A stretch of 64,000 nucleotides of DNA, taken from positions 248,001-312,000 of the forward strand of contig NZ_SMFK01000002.1 in the NCBI RefSeq assembly GCF_004349355.1, read 5' to 3'. Below the pieces are notes generated by a model. That model was not told the DNA's origin. It saw only the letters and a program-made list of their open reading frames with translations, and searched no databases. The stretch comes from Flavobacterium cellulosilyticum (GTDB lineage Bacteria > Bacteroidota > Bacteroidia > Flavobacteriales > Flavobacteriaceae). Shown here one piece after another: positions 53,920-62,099 of this stretch (the first letter of the stretch is position 1; the number at the start of each line of letters is the position of its first letter). A program made the position numbers and the translations under genes.

Positions 53920-56900
53920 ATGAAATTAAAAATTAAACTTTTGCTGTTGATAGCTTTTTTGTTTAATGTAGTGGTCTTTTCTCAAAGTAGATACACATTA
54001 ACAGGTAAGGTGATTTCAGCATCAGACAAGGCTCCGATTCCAGGGGTAAATGTTGTCGTTAATTCCAAAGGAGGAACTACAACTGATTTCGATGGCAATT
54101 ATTCGATTTCTGTAAAAACTGGAGATCAAATTCAGTTTAGCTTTATTGGGTATAACAATCAGGTTTTTGCCATTGCCAATCAAAAAACTTTAAATGTAGT
54201 TTTAACTAGTAGTGAGAATCAATTAGAACAAGTAGTCGTAATAGGTTATGGAACACAGAAAAAGAAAAACTTAACTGGTTCTATTTCAAAAGTGACAAAT
54301 AAAACTTTAGACCAAATACCTACTTCTCGTGTTGATGATGCATTGAATGGTCAGGTTGCGGGTGTGACTATTTTGCAGACGAATCCTACGGCTGGAGGAG
54401 CGCCTACCATAAAAGTAAGAGGACAAGGTTCAGTGTCTTTTGCAGGTAGTCCATTAATTGTGGTTGATGGTGTTGTGTTAGGAAATGATGCTGACTTTTT
54501 AGGAAGTTTAGATATGAATAATGTAGAATCCATTGAGATTTTAAAGGATGCCTCATCGGCTTCTATTTATGGGTCAAGAGGAGCTTATGGTGTGGTAATG
54601 ATTACTAATAAAAAGGGTAAAGAAGGTAATGCTATATTTTCATACAATACTTATACAGGGTATAAATATGTGCCAAGTCAGAATATAATGTCAAGTCCAG
54701 CAAAGTGGTCGGAACGTGTTTTGGCTCAAAATAATGGTGTTTTGACTCCTCAAATGGAAATGATTAAGCGTATGGGTACTTATACCAATTGGGAGGAGGT
54801 TATGTATGATGGAGGTATGATTACGGATCATAATTTATCTATAAGTGGAGGGTCTGCCAATACAAAATTTAGAGCTTCTTTGGGTTATAATAGCGACGAA
54901 GGAGTTCAATTGACTGATGATTTCAAAAAATACAACTTCACGGTTAATTTAGACACCAAATCTGGTAAATTGGAATATGGAGTTATGTTGAATCCATCCT
55001 ATACTAATCAGCGTTTGTTTGCAGCGGGTACTGGAAATATCAATTACATTCGTCAACAATCTTGGTTGCCAATTTTTCTGGATGAAAATTCTATCAAATA
55101 TGTAAATCCTTCTTTTATTACTGCAAACGACATTAAAGTAGGGGATTATGCAGAAGAGAGATTTTTTACCAATTATAACCTTGCAACAAATACTTCTGGC
55201 ACAGGCACAACTTCCATAACTGTCACGAATGATGGAAATTCATACGCTAACGTGGTTGAAAGAGATAACCGAGTATTTCAAACCAAAATGTATGGTAGCA
55301 CTTATTTAAAATATAATTTTAATGAGCACTTTAGTTTCAAACAAACTGTTGGAGGTGATTACCGTTTGATAAAGAATGTCAATTTTGCTTCGCCTAAAGC
55401 ATTTTCGGTAACAGCGGCTTCAAATGCGTCATCTTCATACGGAACGGTAACCACTACCCATTTAGCATTGGAAAGTTTGTTTGATTATCATAGAACATAT
55501 GGCAAACACGATGTTTCTGTTGTGGCGGCCTATACTTATGAAGATTTTGCATCTGAAACACTCTCCCTTCTAGGTACGGGTTATACAAATGATTTGATTA
55601 AAACGATTAGTCCAACCAATGTTTCTGCTAATGGTGGTTTTACTACTCAAAAAGCGGATCGATTAATTTCATATTTATCTAGAGCAAATTATGCCTATGA
55701 TGATAGATTCTTATTGTCTTTGAGTATTAGGGCTGATGGTAGTTCAAAATTTGGTTCAAACAACAAGTTTGGTTATTTTCCAGCAGCATCTGTTGGTTGG
55801 AGGCTTTCAAACGAAAAATTTCTTTCAGATAGCAAAGTTATTACTGACTTAAAAGTAAGAGCGAGTTATGGTGCAACAGGCAACAATGCAGGAATAGATG
55901 AATACGCTAGTCAAGCTGTAATTAATGCTACTGGAACTGGTTTTGCAACTACAGGAGCAACAGGATACACAGTTTCAAATCTTGCTAATGATGACCTAAA
56001 ATGGGAAAAATTAGTAGAATTCAATCCTGGTATCGACGCTGCTTTTTATGGGGGTGCGTTCGGATTCTCTTTAGATTATTATCAAAGAACAAACCAAGAT
56101 TTATTATTGAATTTACCTACTTCGTCAGTTACGGGTTTTTCAACTTATTTGACCAATGCTGGTGAAGTACAAAACAAAGGGTTCGAATTGGAATTGCGTT
56201 CCACTAATATAAAAAACGAGAATTTTTCTTGGACATCTTCTGCTTTGTTGTCACACAATGAAAATACTTTAATCGATTTTGAAGGGAACGATGGTTTAGT
56301 CAGTGTTGTTGATCCTAAACGTGCTGCGGAATGGATTGCACTTGAAGGACACCCAATTTCCTCTTACTATGGTTATGTGAAAACTAAAGAAATTGATCCA
56401 AAATATATTGTTAATCCAATGTACCCAATAAGCGGTCAACCTCAAGATGTTTATGTAGAAGATATTAATGGTGATGGAAAAATTACCACCGATGACAGAA
56501 CTATTCTAGGTAATCCTTATCCTGATTTTGTGTGGAGTTTAACGAACAACTTCAAATATAAAAATCTGGATTTAAGTTTTATGTTCCAAGGATCTCACGG
56601 TGCAGAAGTTAGAACTCTTGATTCACAGTATATGAATAATGAGTTTAATGTTTATCAGGATTTTGCTACGACTACAGCTGCTGCTCCTGCTAATGGACTT
56701 ACACCAGCTCAAACAGCTTTTCCTGATGGTGCTCTAGTACAACAAAGAATTTTCACCAGTGATGATGTTCAAGATGCTTCTTATATAGCTTTGAGAAACA
56801 TCAATTTAGGATACACTTTTTCTAAAGACATTGTCAATAATTTTGGCTTATCTAAATTGAGATTTTATTTTGCTGCTCAAAACTTGATGTACATTATGGC

Positions 56901-57030
56901 CAAAGATTATACGGGTTATAATCCTGAAGGTATTTTTCCTGGATCAACTTCTCCGTTGACAAATGGGTATCAAGTTGGTGCTGCTCCAATCTCCAAAACA
57001 ATTTCATTTGGATTAAATGTTCAATTTTAA
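53920..57030 (+). CDS. SusC-like TonB-dependent outer-membrane transporter 2
   Basis: A 1036-residue TonB-linked transporter with the same layout as the first SusC. The signal peptide (LLLLIAFLFNVVVFSQ) is followed by a carboxypeptidase-D-like domain (LTGKVISASDKAPIPGVNV), a TonB-box region (LEQVVVIGYGTQKKK), a plug ending GVVMITNKKGKEG, and a barrel ending SFGLNVQF. The two SusC proteins differ clearly in the barrel, so they probably take oligomers of different composition or length. Its end nearly meets the SusD-like gene. Confidence 0.92.
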   Translation: MKLKIKLLLLIAFLFNVVVFSQSRYTLTGKVISASDKAPIPGVNVVVNSKGGTTTDFDGNYSISVKTGDQIQFSFIGYNNQVFAIANQKTLNVVLTSSENQLEQVVVIGYGTQKKKNLTGSISKVTNKTLDQIPTSRVDDALNGQVAGVTILQTNPTAGGAPTIKVRGQGSVSFAGSPLIVVDGVVLGNDADFLGSLDMNNVESIEILKDASSASIYGSRGAYGVVMITNKKGKEGNAIFSYNTYTGYKYVPSQNIMSSPAKWSERVLAQNNGVLTPQMEMIKRMGTYTNWEEVMYDGGMITDHNLSISGGSANTKFRASLGYNSDEGVQLTDDFKKYNFTVNLDTKSGKLEYGVMLNPSYTNQRLFAAGTGNINYIRQQSWLPIFLDENSIKYVNPSFITANDIKVGDYAEERFFTNYNLATNTSGTGTTSITVTNDGNSYANVVERDNRVFQTKMYGSTYLKYNFNEHFSFKQTVGGDYRLIKNVNFASPKAFSVTAASNASSSYGTVTTTHLALESLFDYHRTYGKHDVSVVAAYTYEDFASETLSLLGTGYTNDLIKTISPTNVSANGGFTTQKADRLISYLSRANYAYDDRFLLSLSIRADGSSKFGSNNKFGYFPAASVGWRLSNEKFLSDSKVITDLKVRASYGATGNNAGIDEYASQAVINATGTGFATTGATGYTVSNLANDDLKWEKLVEFNPGIDAAFYGGAFGFSLDYYQRTNQDLLLNLPTSSVTGFSTYLTNAGEVQNKGFELELRSTNIKNENFSWTSSALLSHNENTLIDFEGNDGLVSVVDPKRAAEWIALEGHPISSYYGYVKTKEIDPKYIVNPMYPISGQPQDVYVEDINGDGKITTDDRTILGNPYPDFVWSLTNNFKYKNLDLSFMFQGSHGAEVRTLDSQYMNNEFNVYQDFATTTAAAPANGLTPAQTAFPDGALVQQRIFTSDDVQDASYIALRNINLGYTFSKDIVNNFGLSKLRFYFAAQNLMYIMAKDYTGYNPEGIFPGSTSPLTNGYQVGAAPISKTISFGLNVQF

Positions 57031-57040
57031 ATTTAGAATT

Positions 57041-58444
57041 ATGAAAAAAATAAAATATACAATTTTCGGAAGCTTGTTACTTTTAGGAGTATTAACTTCT
57101 TGTACAAAAGATGATTTAGATTTGAAGCCTATATCCAGTACTTATGAAGAAGAATTTTACAAAACAGATAAAGATATTTTAGGTTTAGTTCTTGGAGTTT
57201 ATGATGGATTACAAGCAATTCCTATGAGAGAGTTTACTTTAACTGAAATGCGTTCTGATAATGCAACTTCTAGAATCCACGAAGGGGAGTATCAACAATT
57301 AGAAACATTTAATGTTGATCCTACAAATTCAGTATCTGCAGGGTATTATACTGCAAACTACAATGTTATTTTTAGAGCCAATACCGTTTTAGCACATATT
57401 GATGTGATGAAAGATGCTGCTAAAAAGGTAAATTATATTGCAGAAGCCAAATTTTCTAGAGCATTGGCGTATTTTAATTTAGTACGTGCTTATGGTGAAG
57501 TTCCATTGGTTGATAAATTAGTGACTCCAACAGAAACAACCTATTTTGTTAAAAAACCAGTTGCCGATGTTTATGCTTTAATTGAAGCTGATTTTACTGG
57601 AGCAATTGCAGGATTACCATCAAGAACATCAACTACATTTGGTCGTGCGACTAAAGGAGCCGCTCAAGGATTGTTAGCAAAGGTTTATTTAACACAGTTT
57701 AAATATTCGGAAGCCTTGCCTCTTTTAACTTCTTTGATTAATGATACTAGTTCAAATAAATATTCATTGCAAACCCTGTCACCTCCTACATTAGAAGCAT
57801 ACAAATCTGTGTTTTATACAGAAGCTAACAATGAAATATTATTTGCTATTCCTTTTGTAAATGATAGTAGATTTGAAAGTCAAGATTTTTCAATTCAGAT
57901 GACTATTGCAGGTAATGCATTGAATTATGCTACTGCTAATTTAAGAACTTTTTTGACTGTAAATTCTACCACAGATCTTAGATTTACAACTAATCTCCTT
58001 ACGACTGTTGGTGCAACGAGTACATCATATGGTCAAAATAACAAATTCACAAAAAATTCCATAGTTGCTGCTCAGGCTGGTAATGACTGGATTGTATTGA
58101 GAATGGCCGATGTTCTTTTGCTGTATGTAGAGGCTGTTATGGGAACAGGAACTTCAACTAATGATGCTGCAGCAATTGCGGCCTACGATAAAGTTCGCAA
58201 CCGTTCTTTTGTTGCACCTGTTGTTAGTACTTCAATTACTAAAACAATGTTGCTTGATCAAAGAAGAGTTGAATTTGCCTTTGAAAATCAACGCTTGTAT
58301 GATTTGATTCGTTTTGGTATTGCGAATACTGTATTGAGTGCCTACTCAAATACTTTTACTACTACTAAAGACTTATTACTGCCTTTACCTCAATCAGAAA
58401 TAAATTCGAGCAAAGGTTTGTTAGTTCAAAACCCACTATATTAG
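57041..58444 (+). CDS. SusD-like surface glycan-binding lipoprotein 2
   Basis: A 467-residue SusD/RagB lipoprotein. The start at 57041 (MKKIKYTIFGSLLLLGVLTSC) gives a proper lipobox LTSC; an earlier in-frame ATG would read the end of susC. The family motifs AKFSRALAYFNLVRAYGEVPL and LLDQRRVEFAFENQRLYDLI are present. It is partner of the SusC just upstream, and a terminator follows the stop. Confidence 0.92.
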   Translation: MKKIKYTIFGSLLLLGVLTSCTKDDLDLKPISSTYEEEFYKTDKDILGLVLGVYDGLQAIPMREFTLTEMRSDNATSRIHEGEYQQLETFNVDPTNSVSAGYYTANYNVIFRANTVLAHIDVMKDAAKKVNYIAEAKFSRALAYFNLVRAYGEVPLVDKLVTPTETTYFVKKPVADVYALIEADFTGAIAGLPSRTSTTFGRATKGAAQGLLAKVYLTQFKYSEALPLLTSLINDTSSNKYSLQTLSPPTLEAYKSVFYTEANNEILFAIPFVNDSRFESQDFSIQMTIAGNALNYATANLRTFLTVNSTTDLRFTTNLLTTVGATSTSYGQNNKFTKNSIVAAQAGNDWIVLRMADVLLLYVEAVMGTGTSTNDAAAIAAYDKVRNRSFVAPVVSTSITKTMLLDQRRVEFAFENQRLYDLIRFGIANTVLSAYSNTFTTTKDLLLPLPQSEINSSKGLLVQNPLY

Positions 58445-58454
58445 AGAAATTATT

Positions 58455-58500
58455 CAGTTGGGTTATATTTTGTATCAACTTTTATAACCCAGCTGATTTT
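58455..58500 (+). terminator. Intrinsic terminator
   Basis: CAGTTGGGTTATA (58455-58467) pairs with TATAACCCAGCTG (58483-58495) with one G-T pair, followed by ATTTT. It ends the second susC/susD transcript. Confidence 0.75.
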
Positions 58501-58770
58501 AACTCCTGAGTTAAAGATTATGGAAATTCTTTTGTTGAAAAATAAAATCAATGGTTAGATTTTGACGCTTATAAATCATTCCGAAATTTCAAGAGAAAAT
58601 TGAATTTAATACTGAATAATCTTGGTAAAAAATAAGGTATAAAATTTTTAACTATTGCTTATAATTCTTTTAAATAGGATTTAATTAAAGGAAAAAATAC
58701 AAAAAATGGGACATAAATAAAAATTTTAAAAATTTTTAGGTTTTAATTTTTTTTAATAAAAAAAAGAAAG

Positions 58771-58812
58771 TACATTTGGTTATCCAAATTGGTAAACCAG
58801 TTTTTGAGCCAA
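58771..58812 (+). promoter_or_regulatory. Operator array and promoter upstream of the GntR gene
   Basis: The -7 box TACATTTG (58771-58778) overlaps operator 1, TTGGTTATCCAA (58776-58787). TTGGTAAACCAG follows at 58789-58800, then a half site ending GAGCCAA (58806-58812). It lies about 115 bases before the regulator start. Nothing else was recognised in the gap at 58501-58770. Confidence 0.75.
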
Positions 58813-58875
58813 AAGAAAATTATTTTTCAGATGGTTTTTATATCAATTATTTCTATTTTATGTTGGATTTTTTTG

Positions 58876-58906
58876 TAATTTCGCACAAACCAATCTGGTT
58901 AACCAA
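58876..58906 (+). promoter_or_regulatory. Second operator close to the GntR start codon
   Basis: A weak -7-like box, TAATTTCG (58876-58883), precedes a half site ending CCAA (58890-58893) and the palindrome CTGGTTAACCAA (58895-58906), 21 bases before the start codon. Binding here would let the regulator repress its own gene. Confidence 0.65.
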
Positions 58907-58927
58907 ATTTACTTTAAATTAAAAATT

Positions 58928-59632
58928 ATGAAATTAGAAGTACACGTTAAAAAAGATCATCGCGAGACTATGAATGGCATAATTTCAAAAATCAAGGATT
59001 ATATCAATTTCAAAAATTTAGAACCAGACGATAAGCTGCCATCGGAACGAATGTTGTCTGAAAAATTTGGAGTAAGTAGGAGTAGTGTTCGTGAAGCGAT
59101 ACAAAAATTAGAATATTATGGCATACTAAAATCAATCCCCCAAAGTGGAACTTTTGTTGCGAATATTGGTGTAATTGCAATGAATGGTATAATAGACGAT
59201 ATTTTGGAATTGGAGGATTTCAATTTTAAATCGCTGGTTGAAACAAGAATTTTATTGGAACTTAAAACAGTTAGGCTAGCCGCAATAAGAAGAACGGAAG
59301 ATGATTTAATAAAGATTAAGGCGGCTTTAGAAGCTTATACGACAAAAGTATTAAACGGAGAAGATGCTGTGCAAGAAGATTTGCTTTTTCATTTAGCCAT
59401 TGCAAGAGCCAGTGGGAATACAACCATAAACAATTTGATGTTAATAATAACTCCCGAGATTATCACCAATTTTGGAAAACACCATGTCTGCGATGACAAT
59501 CAGGCTGCAATGGGGATTAAGGAGCATACGGATATTTATGAGGCTATTATAGCCCAGAATCCACAGCTGGCAAAACAAAAAATGAAAGAACATTTTAAGG
59601 CACTATATCAGTATTGTTATAACATTGAATAA
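58928..59632 (+). CDS. FadR-subfamily GntR regulator, candidate repressor of the locus
   Basis: A 234-residue regulator. Residues 1-75 are a GntR winged helix (LPSERMLSEKFGVSRSSVREAIQKLEYYGIL...GTFV). Residues about 95-230 are an all-helical FCD ligand domain with metal-site-like residues in EDLLFHLAIARASGN, IKEHTDIYEAI and MKEHFKAL. FadR-type regulators bind T-GGT-n-ACC-A-like palindromes, matching the TTGGTTAACCAA sites across this locus and before its own gene. A GntR repressor (AusR) is known to control alginate genes in Zobellia. A monomeric uronate such as KDG or DEH is the likely inducer. It is first in a unit with the MFS and SDR genes. Confidence 0.88.
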   Translation: MKLEVHVKKDHRETMNGIISKIKDYINFKNLEPDDKLPSERMLSEKFGVSRSSVREAIQKLEYYGILKSIPQSGTFVANIGVIAMNGIIDDILELEDFNFKSLVETRILLELKTVRLAAIRRTEDDLIKIKAALEAYTTKVLNGEDAVQEDLLFHLAIARASGNTTINNLMLIITPEIITNFGKHHVCDDNQAAMGIKEHTDIYEAIIAQNPQLAKQKMKEHFKALYQYCYNIE

Positions 59633-59825
59633 TACTGCAAGGGATAAAATTATAAACAACTAAAAAAATATATAAAAAAAATTTTTAGTTTTTTCATAGC
59701 TCGATTGCCTCCTAAATACAAATTTTAGATTTTTAAAATCATGTTTTACCTTATTGAAAAATACAGGTACAGGAATTCCAAGGTTTATTTTTAATAAGAA
59801 ACAGCTCTAAATAAAACATAATATA

Positions 59826-61112
59826 ATGAAAGTTAAAGGATTAAGATGGATGATTATTGGACTAATATTTTTAGCCACGGTTATAAATTACATTGATAGA
59901 AGTGCGCTTTCTATTATGTGGGGCAATGAAAATGTTAAAGGTTCTATTTCCCAGTCATTGGGACTTACAAAAGATGATTATGGGTATATTCTAAATGTTT
60001 TTATGGTTTTCTATGCGCTTGGGCAACTTTTTTCCGGAAAATTGTTTGATAAAGTAGGGACAAGAATTGGATATGTAATCAGCATCGGTGTTTGGGGAAT
60101 ATCATCCTTTATGCATTCAACGGTTCGAGGCCTATTTTCAATTGCGTTTTTCAGAAGTACTTTGGGATTATCAGAAGCGGGAAACTGGCCTGGAGGCGTA
60201 AAAAGTAATGCCGAATGGTTTCCGATTAAAGAGCGTGCCATCGCTCAAGGATTGTTTAATGCAGGAGCTTCTATTGGTTCGGTAATTGCGCCACCTTTTA
60301 TTGCGGCTCTTTTTGTTGCTTATGGTTGGAGAATTACTTTTATGGTTGTGGGATCTTTCGGGATTCTGTGGATTATACCTTGGTTGCTTATAAATAAAGC
60401 CGGACCTAAAAAACACCCTTGGATTACTGCAGAAGAACAAAAGTATATTTTGGAAGGACAAAGCAAAGCAGACCAAAATGCTACCGAAGATACTAAAGGA
60501 TTGAGCCTTAAAGAAATTTTATCACATAGAGAATCTTGGGCAATTGTTATCGGACGTTTGTTCTTGGAGCCTATTTGGTGGTTGTTTGTGGGCTGGATGC
60601 CAATTTATTTGTTTGATGTTTACGGTTTTGACGTCAAGGAAGTAGGGATGTTTGCCTGGGTACCTTATGTGGGTGCTGCCATCGGTAGTATAGCTGGAGG
60701 ATACGTTTCCGGAAAAATTATAGCAAGAACAAATTCCATTGACAAAGGAAGAAAGACCACGATATTAATAGGAGGAATCATTATGTTGATTGGGTTAATT
60801 GCAACGGTGCTTTTTGCCACGACGCCTGAACGTTTCGTTTCAATTGTATTTGTCGTATTGTTTGGTTTCCAGTTTTCAATTGGAAATGTCCAAACGTTGC
60901 CAAGTGATTTATTTAGCGGAAAATCAGTTGGTTCATTGGCCGGGTTGGGCGGAATGGTTGGCGTGTTTTCGGTTATTATCATGAACTTTTTAGTGCCTAA
61001 AATCGCAGTTGTATCCTATACTCCAATTTTTATTGCCATTGCTGTATTTGTTCCTTTAGGAATTGGAGCTATTTACTTCTTTGCACGAAACATAGAATCA
61101 GTAGAAAAATAA
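59826..61112 (+). CDS. MFS uronate transporter (ExuT/anion:cation symporter type)
   Basis: A 428-residue inner-membrane protein with about 12 membrane helices. The N-terminus INYIDRSALSIMWG and the loop GKLFDKVGTRIGYV are typical of the anion:cation symporter branch that includes ExuT/DgoT-like hexuronate carriers. SEAGNWPGGVKSNAEWFP is the family signature near helix 4. It would carry the unsaturated monomer or DEH from periplasm to cytoplasm. The upstream gap (59633-59825) has no operator palindrome, so transcription from the GntR promoter is plausible. Confidence 0.88.
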   Translation: MKVKGLRWMIIGLIFLATVINYIDRSALSIMWGNENVKGSISQSLGLTKDDYGYILNVFMVFYALGQLFSGKLFDKVGTRIGYVISIGVWGISSFMHSTVRGLFSIAFFRSTLGLSEAGNWPGGVKSNAEWFPIKERAIAQGLFNAGASIGSVIAPPFIAALFVAYGWRITFMVVGSFGILWIIPWLLINKAGPKKHPWITAEEQKYILEGQSKADQNATEDTKGLSLKEILSHRESWAIVIGRLFLEPIWWLFVGWMPIYLFDVYGFDVKEVGMFAWVPYVGAAIGSIAGGYVSGKIIARTNSIDKGRKTTILIGGIIMLIGLIATVLFATTPERFVSIVFVVLFGFQFSIGNVQTLPSDLFSGKSVGSLAGLGGMVGVFSVIIMNFLVPKIAVVSYTPIFIAIAVFVPLGIGAIYFFARNIESVEK

Positions 61113-61137
61113 TTAAACAAAATTTAAATTAAATAAG

Positions 61138-61902
61138 ATGAGTAAGTTAACAGGAAAAGTAGCAGTTGTAACGGGTGCAACTGGAGGAATTGGTTTCGCA
61201 GTGGCAAAAAGATTAGGTAAAGATGGATATACAGTCGTTTTAAACGGTATAGAAGATGAAGCGGGGGCTAAAAGAGTGGCAGAACTTGCTGCAGAAGGTA
61301 TTTCAGCAGAGTACTATGGTTTTGATGTGACAAATGATGTGGATGTTACGGCCAATATCAATAAAATTGGAGAAAAATACGGAAAAATAGATGTTCTGGT
61401 AAATAATGCCGGTGGTATAGGTGTTAGAGCTAGATTTGAAGAAATGACAACGGCGGAATATAAATTCGTTATGGCTTTGAATCTTGATTCAGTATTTTTT
61501 GCTTCAAGAGCCGCTATACCTTTTCTTAAAAAGGGAGAAAAAGCTTCTATCATAAACTATACATCAAATGCAGCTTGGAATGGTGCTGGTCCTGGAGCTG
61601 GTATTTACGCAACCTCTAAAGGTGGGGTGCAATCTATCACTAGAGCTTTAGCTAAAGATTTAGCAGAGTACGGAATTAGAGTAAATGCGGTATCTCCCGG
61701 TACAATAGACACCCCTTTTCACGCACAAATTAAAGCTACTAAACCTGAAGTTTTTGCTTCTTGGAAAAATACAATTTTGATGGGTAGATTAGGTGAGCCA
61801 GAAGAAGTAGCTGCTGTTGTGGCTTTCTTGGTAAGTGATGATGCATCCTTCTTGACAGCTGAAACTATCCAAATAGGTGGAGGTCAGGCTTTAGGTATAT
61901 AA
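61138..61902 (+). CDS. SDR oxidoreductase, probable DEH reductase
   Basis: A 254-residue classical short-chain dehydrogenase. The cofactor motif TGATGGIGFAVA is at about residues 12-23, NNAGG near 90, and the catalytic Ser-Tyr-Lys in NYTSNAAW and YATSKGGV. The C-terminal GGGQALG is typical. In alginate loci such enzymes reduce DEH (4-deoxy-erythro-hexoseulose uronate) to 2-keto-3-deoxygluconate. Position next to the uronate transporter supports this. Cofactor preference (NADH or NADPH) is not decided. The start is 25 bases after the MFS stop. Confidence 0.85.
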   Translation: MSKLTGKVAVVTGATGGIGFAVAKRLGKDGYTVVLNGIEDEAGAKRVAELAAEGISAEYYGFDVTNDVDVTANINKIGEKYGKIDVLVNNAGGIGVRARFEEMTTAEYKFVMALNLDSVFFASRAAIPFLKKGEKASIINYTSNAAWNGAGPGAGIYATSKGGVQSITRALAKDLAEYGIRVNAVSPGTIDTPFHAQIKATKPEVFASWKNTILMGRLGEPEEVAAVVAFLVSDDASFLTAETIQIGGGQALGI

Positions 61903-61962
61903 TTAATTTGGATTATATAAAAATGCCTAATTGATTTTTAATCATTAATACATTACAAGCTA

Positions 61963-62028
61963 AAAGCCTGCAGCAATAAAAACACTTGTTTAATTTAAAG
62001 TTTTTTTTGATGCAGGCTTCGGCTTTTT
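61963..62028 (+). terminator. Intrinsic terminator
   Basis: AAGCCTGCA (61964-61972) pairs with TGCAGGCTT (62011-62019) across a long AT-rich loop, followed by CGGCTTTTTT. It likely ends the gntR-MFS-SDR unit. Confidence 0.65.
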
Positions 62029-62099
62029 TGGGATTGGTTCTAAAAAAAAGAGGAATCAATTTAATACTTTGCTTTAACGCTTTTAATTTTTTATAGGTC

